A stretch of 8,075 nucleotides of DNA from CAYVUM01 sp964454795 (GCA_964454795.1 CAYVUM010000136.1:1-8075), one strand, 5' to 3'. Shown: positions 1 to 6,752, counted from the stretch's first letter. Numbers and translations are program-made. The notes: a model not told the origin generated them from the letters alone.

Positions 1-90
1 GCCGGGGCCCCTCGCGGGCGGGGGGCGCCCCCCCCCCCCCCCCCCCCCGCGGCGGCCCCCCCCCCCCCCCCCCGGGAGCGGCTGGCATGA
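1..90. other. Low-complexity poly-C / GC tract at window edge
   Basis: Two pure C homopolymers (21 bases at 28-48 and 18 bases at 56-73) are separated by a few G/C bases, and the sequence around them is almost only G and C. No reading frame, RNA or known repeat is supported. Nothing else in the window looks like this, and the change to ordinary sequence near base 75 is abrupt. The likeliest explanation is an unreliable contig end or sequencing artefact; a genuine homopolymeric tract is possible but less likely. Confidence 0.75.
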
Positions 91-149
91 TCATTGCTGT
101 CAGCTGAAGCGCGCTGGTCCGCCGGCCCCTTGGTGAGGGGGTGGCGACG

Positions 150-164
150 AGACATTTTATGTCT
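150..164. promoter_or_regulatory. AT-rich palindrome, candidate operator upstream of the TRAP operon
   Basis: A perfect inverted repeat AGACAT-TTT-ATGTCT lies in an AT-rich patch of otherwise GC-rich DNA, about 40 bases upstream of the predicted -35 element. It resembles the short palindromes bound by dimeric regulators such as GntR/FadR types, which often control TRAP and amino-acid catabolic operons, but no regulator gene is in the window. A T-run follows (164-168), so it could instead be a weak intrinsic terminator for a gene to the left; the 6-bp, mostly A/T stem makes that less convincing. Confidence 0.4.
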
Positions 165-204
165 TTTTATGCGCGCCTGGAGGCATTATTATTTCAAGAG
201 ATGC

Positions 205-232
205 TTGACATCCCGCGGGCAGGATCGACAAT
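205..232 (+). promoter_or_regulatory. Sigma-70-like promoter for the TRAP/carbamoylase operon
   Basis: A perfect TTGACA (205-210) is followed after 16 bases by GACAAT (227-232), which matches four of six bases of the -10 consensus. Transcription would start near 239, leaving a leader of about 60 bases before the first start codon at 298. It is correctly placed and oriented for the six-gene operon. The -35 is strong, the -10 moderate and the spacer one base short of the usual 17. No other equally good promoter was seen between 90 and 297. Confidence 0.5.
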
Positions 233-297
233 CGGTTCCAGGTTCGTGGAGCACAGGGCACCGTCGGCGCGACGGCTGATGCAGGGCGAGGCAGGAG

Positions 298-813
298 ATG
301 CTGCAACAGTGGGCGGAACGGGCCGGCCGGGCCAGCGCCATCCTCAACGCCGTTGTGGAAAGGGTTTGCGTCGCCCTGGCGGTCGTGCTGGTCGTCGACG
401 TCTGGCTCGGCGTTCTGGTCCGCTACGTGCTGCCCTTCAATCTCACCTTTACGGAGGAGGCAGCGCGCTACCTGATGATCTGGATGGCGCTGCTTGCCGT
501 GTCCTGTGGCATCGCCCGGCGTCAGCATATCGGCGTTCTCCTGGTGTTCGAGCGGCTACCCGCCGTTGTCCGGCGCTGGCTGATGCTCGGCCTCGACCTG
601 ATCGCGGCGGCGTTCTTTGGGCTGCTGTTCTACTACGGGGTCGGGTTTGCCGTCGGCGGCCGTGACCAGCTGACGATGATCTACGGCCTGACCAAGGCAC
701 TGCCCTATGCTGCCGTGCCGGTGGCCACCGCCCTCGCGTTCGTCCAGCTCCTGCTCGTCGCGGTCCGCGATCAGGGACAACTGCGCGCCCGATCCACCCA
801 GGCGCCGGCATGA
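298..813 (+). CDS. dctQ: TRAP transporter small permease subunit (DctQ family)
   Basis: This is the small integral membrane subunit of a tripartite ATP-independent periplasmic (TRAP) transporter, which pairs with the large permease in the inner membrane. The 171-residue length is usual. Four hydrophobic segments are visible at about residues 22-42, 58-75, 94-117 and 134-156. The family signature lies just before and within the second helix: FTEEAARY (51-58), then W62, then the GIARRQHIGV stretch (71-80). The ATG at 298 directly abuts AGGAG (293-297); the GAGG at 288-291 is better spaced as a ribosome-binding site. The gene is first in the operon and overlaps the large permease by four bases (ATGA, 810-813), implying translational coupling. 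The substrate cannot be read from this subunit. Family assignment is firm; the symbol is generic. Confidence 0.93.
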   Translation: MLQQWAERAGRASAILNAVVERVCVALAVVLVVDVWLGVLVRYVLPFNLTFTEEAARYLMIWMALLAVSCGIARRQHIGVLLVFERLPAVVRRWLMLGLDLIAAAFFGLLFYYGVGFAVGGRDQLTMIYGLTKALPYAAVPVATALAFVQLLLVAVRDQGQLRARSTQAPA

Positions 814-2090
814 TCGCCGTTGCCATCGCGTTCTTCGGCCTGCTTGTGCTCGGCCTCCCGGTGGGCTATGCGCTCGGGATCGCCGGGGTGGTGGGGGTAG
901 CACAGATCGGCGGCGAGCAGTTCATCGCCATGGCCCCCCGGCGGTTTTTCGCCGGCCTCGATCTGTTTCCGTTCCTGGCCATGCCGTTCTTCATCCTCGC
1001 CGGCGAGATCATGAACCGCTCGGGCATCACCGAGAAGCTGGTCGGTTTCGCCGATGCACTGGTCGGTTACCTGCGCGGCGGCATGGCCCATTCCAACATG
1101 GTTGCCTCCGTGCTGTTCGCCGGCATCACCGGAGCGGCGACGGCCGACGCTGCGGCGTTCGGCAACACCCTGGTGCCGGCGATGGTCCGCCAGGGCTATT
1201 CCCGGCCATTCGCCTGTGCGGTGACGGCGGCCGGCTCGATCATCGGCCCGACGATCCCGCCGTCGACCCTGATGGTCGTCTACGGCTCGCTGATGGGGGT
1301 GTCGATCGCCGGGCTGTTCGCCGCCGGGATTCTCCCCGGCCTGCTGATCTGCCTGCTGTGCATGGCGGTGATCGCCGCGCTCGGCCGCCGCCTCGGCCTG
1401 CCCAAGTCCGGGCGCGGGCCAAGCTTGCGGGCGATCATTCGCTCTTTCCGGGAGAGCCTGCTCGCGCTCGGGATGCCGGTGATCATCCTCGGATTCATCC
1501 TCGGCGGGGTCACCACCCCCACCGAAGCCGCTTCGATCGCCGTCGCCTATGCGCTGGTGCTGGGCGGCCTGATTTACCGGACGATCCGCTTCCGGGACCT
1601 CTATGCCATGCTCGCCCGCACCGCGATGATCACCGGGGTGGTGTTCCTGATCATCGCTTCGGCCTCGATTCTCGGCTGGTGGATGACGTTCGAGCAGATC
1701 CCCCAGGCGATCGCCGCCAGCTTTCTGGCCCTGTCCAGCGATCCCCATGCGATCATCGCGATGATCCTGCTGCTGCTGCTTGCCATCGGCATGTTCATGG
1801 ACATCAACGCCACACTGATCATCCTGGCACCAGTGCTGGCGCCGCTGACCGCGCACATCGGCATGGACCCAGTCCACGCCGGGGTCATGATCATTCTGGC
1901 GCTCAACATCTCGCTGATGACCCCGCCGGTCGGCGCCTGCCTGTTCGTGCTCTCCTCGGTGACCGGCGAGCGGATTGAGGCGATCACCCGCTCCCTCTGG
2001 CCGTTCATCGTCGCCGAGGTGGCGGTGCTCCTGGCCATCGCCTACTGGCCTGACCTGACGTTACTGGTTCCCAGGCTGCTCGGGCTGTGA
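810..2090 (+). CDS. dctM: TRAP transporter large permease subunit (DctM family)
   Basis: This is the large transmembrane subunit that forms the ion-coupled transport path of a TRAP system, normally driven by Na+. The 426-residue length matches DctM proteins, and hydrophobic helices run through the whole chain. Recognisable family stretches are FPFLAMPFFILAGEIM (53-68), GITGAATADAAAFG (105-118), IIGPTIPPS (144-152) and, in the mirrored second half, MTPPVG (370-375); the two PP motifs belong to the inverted-repeat hairpin regions. The start ATG overlaps the stop of the small permease (ATGA), with only a weak ribosome-binding sequence, consistent with coupled translation. The stop codon lies inside a hairpin stem (2087-2123). 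TRAP operons often run P-Q-M; here Q-M comes first and the binding protein follows. Confidence 0.95.
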   Translation: MIAVAIAFFGLLVLGLPVGYALGIAGVVGVAQIGGEQFIAMAPRRFFAGLDLFPFLAMPFFILAGEIMNRSGITEKLVGFADALVGYLRGGMAHSNMVASVLFAGITGAATADAAAFGNTLVPAMVRQGYSRPFACAVTAAGSIIGPTIPPSTLMVVYGSLMGVSIAGLFAAGILPGLLICLLCMAVIAALGRRLGLPKSGRGPSLRAIIRSFRESLLALGMPVIILGFILGGVTTPTEAASIAVAYALVLGGLIYRTIRFRDLYAMLARTAMITGVVFLIIASASILGWWMTFEQIPQAIAASFLALSSDPHAIIAMILLLLLAIGMFMDINATLIILAPVLAPLTAHIGMDPVHAGVMIILALNISLMTPPVGACLFVLSSVTGERIEAITRSLWPFIVAEVAVLLAIAYWPDLTLLVPRLLGL

Positions 2091-2135
2091 CCGACCCGAC
2101 CGCCGCTGACTGTGTTCGGTCACGATTGCCGAACA
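2087..2135 (+). other. Two overlapping, mutually exclusive hairpins between dctM and dctP
   Basis: Hairpin A pairs GTGACCGA (2087-2094, including the dctM stop) with TCGGTCAC (2116-2123): 8 bp with a 21-base loop. Hairpin B pairs TGTTCGG (2113-2119) with CCGAACA (2129-2135): 7 bp with a 9-base loop. They share bases 2116-2119, so only one can form at a time. No T-run follows either, so neither is a classical intrinsic terminator. Hairpin B ends 20 bases before the strong dctP ribosome-binding site. Possible roles are mRNA stabilisation or processing to set separate levels of the binding protein and the membrane subunits; this is inference. Confidence 0.5.
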
Positions 2136-2169
2136 GCGACAACCCCGGAAATTGAGGAGGGGCGATGTG

Positions 2170-3216
2170 ATGAACGTGAGACGAAAAACCGCCAGCGTGC
2201 TGGCCGCCACGGTCCTGACCCTGGCGATCGCACTGTCACCGGCAGCGGCGGAAAAGGTGATTAAGCTCTCCCACCTGAACCCCACTGACCCGCTTAACAA
2301 CAACTCCGGCGCAATCACCGCGGTGTTCAAGGCTCTGGTGGAGGCCGGCAGCAACGGGACTCTCAAGGTTCAGTTGTTCCCCGACGGCCAGCTCGGCAAA
2401 GATGCTGAAGTCATTCAACAGGTGAAGGACGGAGTCATCCAGTCCTGTGTCTCGTCGGCGGGTGGAGTCGCTCAACATTATCCGCTCGTCGGCGTCTTCG
2501 ACGTGCCGTTCGCTTTTCCCAACATCGCCGTCGTCCATGAGGTCATGGACCTGAATAATCCGTTTGGCCAGAAATTCGCCGCGGACGTTCAGAACAAGAC
2601 CGGTCTCAAGGTGATCGGCCTGCTCGATTCCGGCGGTTTCTTTGCGATCACCAACTCCAAGCGGCCGATCGCCACGGTCGGCGACATGGACGGCCTGCGC
2701 ATCCGCACCATGACGCTGCCGACCCATGAGGCCATCATCTCTTCACTGGGCGGCCGCCCGACCCCGTTGCCGTGGCCGGAGGTCTACACGGCGCTGCAGA
2801 CCGGGGTTGCGGACGGGCAGATGAACCCGATCCCGATCATCGCCTTCGCCCGGTTCGACGAGGTGCAGCAGTATCTGACCCTGACCAACCACATCATCAC
2901 CCCGTATGTCTGGTTCATGAATGCCGAGTTTTACGACAGCCTGACCGACGACGAACGTTACGTGGTCGACTATGCAGCCCGGGCTGCGGTCGATGCCGGT
3001 CGGGGAATCTCGAGAATTATCGAGGCCTCGGACCGCGGCCTGCCGCGTCTCGCGGCCAAGATGGAGATCAACAGCCTGCCACCCGCCGAGTTGATCGAGT
3101 TCGCCAAAGCCTCGCAGCCGGCGGTGCGCACGCTGATCGAGGAGAAGTTCGGAGCCGAGGGGGTCGATATGCTCGAGGCGATGTTTGCGGCAATCGAGAC
3201 GGCAACCATGCGCTGA
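2170..3216 (+). CDS. dctP: TRAP transporter periplasmic substrate-binding protein (DctP/TAXI-unrelated, DctP family)
   Basis: This is the extracytoplasmic solute receptor that delivers the substrate to the DctQM membrane complex. The 348-residue chain starts with a Sec signal peptide: NVRRK, a hydrophobic core to about residue 22, then SPAAA, with likely cleavage after A27. Family features follow: KLSHLNP after the mature N terminus, LFPDGQLGKDAEVIQQVKDG, and GLRIRT, in which R179 corresponds to the arginine that binds the substrate carboxylate in this family. ADGQMNP (214-220) has methionine where many relatives have glutamate. The ATG at 2170 is chosen because GAGGAGG (2154-2160) is well spaced before it and the signal peptide then begins properly; a TTG at 2152 overlaps that ribosome-binding site. 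The strong site fits the need for excess binding protein. An organic or amino-acid-derived carboxylate ligand is implied by the neighbours, not proven. Confidence 0.94.
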   Translation: MNVRRKTASVLAATVLTLAIALSPAAAEKVIKLSHLNPTDPLNNNSGAITAVFKALVEAGSNGTLKVQLFPDGQLGKDAEVIQQVKDGVIQSCVSSAGGVAQHYPLVGVFDVPFAFPNIAVVHEVMDLNNPFGQKFAADVQNKTGLKVIGLLDSGGFFAITNSKRPIATVGDMDGLRIRTMTLPTHEAIISSLGGRPTPLPWPEVYTALQTGVADGQMNPIPIIAFARFDEVQQYLTLTNHIITPYVWFMNAEFYDSLTDDERYVVDYAARAAVDAGRGISRIIEASDRGLPRLAAKMEINSLPPAELIEFAKASQPAVRTLIEEKFGAEGVDMLEAMFAAIETATMR

Positions 3217-3233
3217 ACCGCACCCGGCCGTAC

Positions 3234-3256
3234 GCGGGGTCGCGCCGCCGCCCCGC
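3234..3256 (+). other. GC-rich hairpin between dctP and the ammonia-lyase gene
   Basis: GCGGGG (3234-3239) can pair with CCCCGC (3251-3256) around an 11-base loop, shortly after the dctP stop and 18 bases before the next start. It has no T-tract, so it is not a standard terminator. A hairpin here could protect the 3' end of the dctP message or reduce translation of the downstream enzymes, whose first gene lacks a clear ribosome-binding site. In such GC-rich DNA a 6-bp stem can also arise by chance. Confidence 0.3.
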
Positions 3257-3274
3257 CTCGGCTATGGTGCGGGG

Positions 3275-4573
3275 ATGGACGGCGAGGAGATCACCGAAGG
3301 GATCCGGATCGAGACGGTGGAGGCCGCCCGCAGCCTCGCTCCCCGGGGAGTTGACCTGGTGCAGAACCCCCGGGCCCGCGCAGGCAGCGGTTATCCCGCT
3401 GCGCTGACGGCGATCCTGTCATCCGGCCGGTTCGCCGCGGCGGCGGCAGAAATCACCGCCTGGCCGGGCTACCGGCCGACGCCGCTCCGCCCCCTGCCCG
3501 GCCTCGCAGCCGCACTCAAAATCGCCGCGATCGGCTACAAGGACGAGGCGCCCCGGTACGGTCTCGGCAGCTTCAAGGCCCTGGGCGGGGCCTACGCCGT
3601 GCTTCGCCATCTGCAGCGGACGATCGCCGCCCGCACCGGGTTGGCACCTGCGAGCGCCGCCCTGCGCGCCGGCGACCATGCCGCCCTTTCCCGTGACCTG
3701 ACTGTCTGCTCAGCCACCGACGGCAACCACGGTCGCTCCGTGGCCTGGGGCGCGCAGCAATTCGGCTGCCGGGCGGTGATCTACATCCATGCCGGCGTCA
3801 GTGAGGGGCGGCGGGACGCCATCGCCCGTTTCGGTGCCGAGGTGGTGCGACACTCCGGCACCTATGACGATGCCGTCCGCCGCTGTGCCGAAGACGCCCG
3901 GACCCACGGCTGGACGGTGGTCTCGGACACCTCCTGGCCAGGCTACGAGGAGATTCCCCGCGACGTCATGGACGGTTACGGGGTGATGGCGGCGGAGGCG
4001 CTCAACCAGTGGGGCGAGGCGTCACCGCCGACCCACGTCTTTCTGCAGGGCGGGGTCGGAGGCATGGCCGCAGCGGTGATTGCCGCCATCTGGTTGCAGC
4101 TCGGCGCCGGGCGACCTGCCTTCATTCTGGTTGAGCCGGAGACGGCCGCCTGCCTCTCCGAAAGCGCCCGGGCGGGCCGGCGGGTCGATGTGGCCATCGC
4201 GGTGGAAACGGTGATGGCTGGCCTCTCCTGCGGCGAGGCCTCGCTGCTCGCCTGGCCGGTTCTGGAAGCGGGTGGCGATGCGTTCATGACCATCCCCGAT
4301 GCCCTCGCCGAAGCCCTGATGCGCGACCTGGCTGCCGGCTCGGCGGGCGACCCGCCTCTGGTCGCCGGAGAATCCGCCGTCGCCGGCCTCGCGGGACTCA
4401 TCGCGGCACTGGCCCGCGAGGACTGGCGGGTCGCCCTCGGCCTCGATGCGGCAAGCCGGGTTCTGGTGTTCGGCACCGAAGGCGCGACCGACCCGGAGGT
4501 CTATGCCCGGATCGTCGGCCGTCCGGCGGAGGCGGTCGCCCGAACCGCAGCCGCAGCCGCGGGCGGTTCGTGA
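3275..4573 (+). CDS. dpaL: Diaminopropionate ammonia-lyase (PLP-dependent, DpaL/YgeX family)
   Basis: This cytoplasmic fold-type II PLP enzyme is predicted to convert 2,3-diaminopropionate to pyruvate and two ammonia; characterised enterobacterial relatives accept both D and L forms. Key stretches match the family: YKDEAPRYGLGSFKALGG with the PLP lysine K101, SATDGNHGR with D149 (the counterpart of the catalytic aspartate D120 of the E. coli enzyme), SDTSWPGYEEIP (217-228), HVFLQGGVGGMA (254-265), the VEPETA stretch near 286, VMAGLSCGE (313-321) and VFGTEGATD (398-406). At 432 residues it is slightly longer than the usual roughly 400, mainly at the N terminus. The ATG at 3275 is preferred over a TTG at 3185, which would lie inside dctP and add a Pro/Arg-rich stretch. 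The ribosome-binding site is weak. The stop overlaps the next start (GTGA, 4570-4573). Threonine dehydratase-like or cysteine synthase-like enzymes are alternatives, but the family-specific motifs argue against them. Confidence 0.92.
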   Translation: MDGEEITEGIRIETVEAARSLAPRGVDLVQNPRARAGSGYPAALTAILSSGRFAAAAAEITAWPGYRPTPLRPLPGLAAALKIAAIGYKDEAPRYGLGSFKALGGAYAVLRHLQRTIAARTGLAPASAALRAGDHAALSRDLTVCSATDGNHGRSVAWGAQQFGCRAVIYIHAGVSEGRRDAIARFGAEVVRHSGTYDDAVRRCAEDARTHGWTVVSDTSWPGYEEIPRDVMDGYGVMAAEALNQWGEASPPTHVFLQGGVGGMAAAVIAAIWLQLGAGRPAFILVEPETAACLSESARAGRRVDVAIAVETVMAGLSCGEASLLAWPVLEAGGDAFMTIPDALAEALMRDLAAGSAGDPPLVAGESAVAGLAGLIAALAREDWRVALGLDAASRVLVFGTEGATDPEVYARIVGRPAEAVARTAAAAAGGS

Positions 4574-5820
4574 CCGGCAACCTGCGCATCGATCTGGCAC
4601 GACTGATCAGCCGGCTGGAGCGGCTGGCCCAGATCGGCGCAATCCCGGGCGGCGGGGTGTGCCGGCTGGCGCTCACCGATGCCGATCGCCAGGGCCGGGA
4701 CCTGGTGCGGCGCTGGATGGAGGACCTCGGCCTCAGCGTGACGATCGATGCGATCGGCAATGTCGTTGCGGTGATGCCCGGGGCTACCGACCTGCCGCCG
4801 GTGATGATCGGCTCACACATCGACACGGTCCGCACCGGCGGCCGCTACGACGGCGCCCTCGGGGTGCTTGCCGGCCTGGAGATCGTCGAGGTATTGCGCG
4901 ACGCCGGCCATGTGCCGCACCGGCCCATCGCCATCGCGTTTTTCACCAACGAAGAAGGCGCCCGCTTCGCCCCGGATATGATGGGCAGCCTTGTCCACCA
5001 GGGGCAACTGGATCTGGCGGCGATGCTCGATGTCCCAGGGATCGACGGCACCCGGGTCGGCGACGAACTGGTCCGCATCGGCTATGCCGGCCCGGCTCCG
5101 GTCAATGCCGGGCCGCCCCACGCCTTCGTGGAGCTGCACATCGAGCAGGGGCCGGTCCTGGAACGCGAGGGCGTGACGATCGGCGCCGTCGAGGGGGTCC
5201 AGGGTATTGCCTGGACCGAGGTGGCCATCGAGGGGGTCTCCAACCACGCGGGCACCACGCCAATGGCGCTGCGTTGTGATGCCGGCTATGCGGCGGCGGC
5301 GCTCGCCGTGTTCGTGCGCGATCTGGCCAGGGAACTGGGCGGCGCGCAGGTGGGCACGGTCGGGGCGATCACCTTGTCTCCCAATCTGGTCAACGTTGTC
5401 GCCAACCGGGCGGTCGTGACCGTCGACCTGCGCAACACCGATGATGCCATCCTCACCGCGGCCGAACACCGGCTCGGCGTTTACCTCAGCGACCTGGCCG
5501 GAGCGGAGGGAGTGTCGGTCCGCCACCGGCAACTGGCGCGGTTCGCGCCGGTCGCCTTCGATCCGGCGATGATCACGCTGGTCGAGCAGACCGCCCGCGA
5601 TCTCGGCCTTTCGGTCCGGCGGATGCCGAGCGGCGCCGGCCACGATGCCCAGGCCTTCGCCCCCAACTGTCCGACTGGCATGGTGTTCGTCCCGAGCGCC
5701 GACGGGCTCAGTCACAATGTCGCAGAGCACACCGATCTGGTGGATATCGAGGCCGGCGCCAACGTCCTCCTTGAGGTTGTCCTCGCCAAGGCCGCGGAGG
5801 ACGGGGGCACCGGACCATGA
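4570..5820 (+). CDS. M20-family amidohydrolase (N-carbamoyl-L-amino acid hydrolase / allantoate amidohydrolase type)
   Basis: This is a binuclear metal (Zn or Mn) hydrolase of peptidase family M20, subgroup AllC/HyuC/beta-ureidopropionase, that cleaves an N-carbamoyl group to give an amine, CO2 and ammonia. The 416-residue length is typical. Visible motifs: GSHIDTV (81-87) with ligand H83, GRYDGALG with D94, FFTNEEGARF with E128/E129, ELHIEQGPVLE with H190, SNHAGTTPM (224-232) in the dimerisation lid, VDLRN with R288 for the substrate carboxylate, SGAGHDAQ with H358, and SHNVAE with H382 as a final metal ligand. The GTG start overlaps the preceding stop. E. coli also has an M20 hydrolase (ygeY) beside its DpaL homologue (ygeX), which supports a shared pathway. 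Whether it prefers an N-carbamoyl-L-amino acid or a ureide such as allantoate cannot be decided here; the D-carbamoylase next door favours the former. Confidence 0.9.
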   Translation: MTGNLRIDLARLISRLERLAQIGAIPGGGVCRLALTDADRQGRDLVRRWMEDLGLSVTIDAIGNVVAVMPGATDLPPVMIGSHIDTVRTGGRYDGALGVLAGLEIVEVLRDAGHVPHRPIAIAFFTNEEGARFAPDMMGSLVHQGQLDLAAMLDVPGIDGTRVGDELVRIGYAGPAPVNAGPPHAFVELHIEQGPVLEREGVTIGAVEGVQGIAWTEVAIEGVSNHAGTTPMALRCDAGYAAAALAVFVRDLARELGGAQVGTVGAITLSPNLVNVVANRAVVTVDLRNTDDAILTAAEHRLGVYLSDLAGAEGVSVRHRQLARFAPVAFDPAMITLVEQTARDLGLSVRRMPSGAGHDAQAFAPNCPTGMVFVPSADGLSHNVAEHTDLVDIEAGANVLLEVVLAKAAEDGGTGP

Positions 5821-6752
5821 CCCGGGTGGTCACGGTCGGCGTGGCCCAGCTGGGCCCGGTCGGCCGCGGAGAACCGCGGGCCACGGTGGTCAACCGCCTG
5901 ATCAGCCTGCTCCACCGCGGCCACGCCCGCGGCTGCCGGCTGGTGGTCTTCCCCGAGCTGGCGCTGACCAGCTTCTTTCCGCGCTGGTACCTGCCTGACC
6001 CTGAAGAGCTGGAGGCGTTTTTTGAAACCGAGATGCCCGGGCCGGAGACGGCGCAGCTGTTCGAAGCGGCGGCCCGCTTCGGGGTCGGATTCTGTCTCGG
6101 CTACGCCGAGCGGGCGGTCGAGGCCGGCCGGGTGCGCCACTTCAACACCGCGATCCTCGTCGACGGCTTCGCCCGGCCGGTCGGCAAGTACCGGAAGATC
6201 CATCTGCCCGGCCACGCCGATCACCAGCCCGGGCGACCGTTCCAGCATCTGGAGCGACGCTATTTCGAGACCGGCGATCTTGGCTTCCGGGTGTTCGAGG
6301 CGTTCGGCGGGCGGATCGGCCTTGCCATCTGCAACGACCGGCGCTGGCCGGAAACCTACCGGGTCCTCGGTCTGCAGGACGCCGAGCTGATCCTGATCGG
6401 TTACAACACGCCGCTGCACTATCCCCCGGCGCCGCAGCACGACCACCTCCAGGCGTTCCATAACCATCTGGTTATGCAGGCGGGCGCCTATCAGAACGGT
6501 GCCTGGGTGATCGGCGTTGCCAAATGCGGCCGTGAGGAGGGCTGCGATCTGCTCGGCCAGAGCTGCGTGATCGCGCCCACCGGCGAAATCGTTGCCCAGG
6601 CGTCGACGCTGGGGGACGAGTTGGTGGTGGCGGAGTGTGACCTGGACCGCTGTGCCGAGATCCGATCTGGAGTTTTTGACTTCGCCACCTATCGGGAGCC
6701 AAAGCACTACGGGCTGATCACGTCGCCAGCGGCACCGGCCCGGCAGCGCTGA
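5817..6752 (+). CDS. N-carbamoyl-D-amino acid hydrolase (D-carbamoylase, nitrilase superfamily)
   Basis: This enzyme is predicted to hydrolyse N-carbamoyl-D-amino acids to the free D-amino acid, CO2 and ammonia in the cytoplasm. The chain is 311 residues against about 304 in the Agrobacterium enzyme. Long stretches agree with it as recalled: FPELALTSFFPRW, ETEMPGP, KYRKIHLPGH, CNDRRWPET, PQHDHL, QNGAW, and SCVIAPTGEIV with one change. The catalytic triad E47, K127, C172 sits at the same numbering as in the known enzyme, and the conserved histidines H129, H144 and H215 are also present. It overlaps the M20 gene by four bases (ATGA, 5817-5820); a GGAGG at 5796-5800 and a G-run at 5803-5807 lie upstream. 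It is the last gene of the operon and its 3' end overlaps the convergent phosphatase gene. Beta-ureidopropionase or a general amidase are alternatives, but the DNDRRW-type context around C172 favours D-carbamoylase. Confidence 0.93.
   Translation: MTRVVTVGVAQLGPVGRGEPRATVVNRLISLLHRGHARGCRLVVFPELALTSFFPRWYLPDPEELEAFFETEMPGPETAQLFEAAARFGVGFCLGYAERAVEAGRVRHFNTAILVDGFARPVGKYRKIHLPGHADHQPGRPFQHLERRYFETGDLGFRVFEAFGGRIGLAICNDRRWPETYRVLGLQDAELILIGYNTPLHYPPAPQHDHLQAFHNHLVMQAGAYQNGAWVIGVAKCGREEGCDLLGQSCVIAPTGEIVAQASTLGDELVVAECDLDRCAEIRSGVFDFATYREPKHYGLITSPAAPARQR

Noticed and set aside
28..73. CRISPR or tandem-repeat array
   Set aside because: The runs are simple C homopolymers without repeat-spacer structure.
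771..1877. Long minus-strand frame (368 aa) antisense to dctM
   Set aside because: Composition is dominated by Asp/Gly/His/Arg/Gln with no recognisable domain, typical of antisense frames in high-GC genes.
707..1978. Long + strand frame (423 aa) inside the TRAP large permease
   Set aside because: It is an alternate-frame shadow of the GC-rich dctM gene: rich in Arg/Pro/His with no family motif, whereas the overlapping frame is a complete DctM protein.
2152..2169. TTG start extending DctP by six residues
   Set aside because: It would put the ribosome-binding site GAGGAGG inside the coding region and spoil the start of the signal peptide; ATG at 2170 is better.
3185..3274. TTG start extending the diaminopropionate ammonia-lyase by 30 residues into dctP
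   Set aside because: The extra stretch is Pro/Arg-rich, overlaps dctP, and is not part of the conserved enzyme; ATG at 3275 is preferred.
4813..5730. Minus-strand frame (305 aa) antisense to the M20 hydrolase
   Set aside because: The plus strand encodes a full M20 enzyme with all its metal ligands; the antisense product has no motif or good ribosome-binding site.
5712..6707. Minus-strand frame (331 aa) antisense to the D-carbamoylase
   Set aside because: The plus strand gives a complete D-carbamoylase with intact catalytic residues; the antisense frame is a codon-bias shadow.
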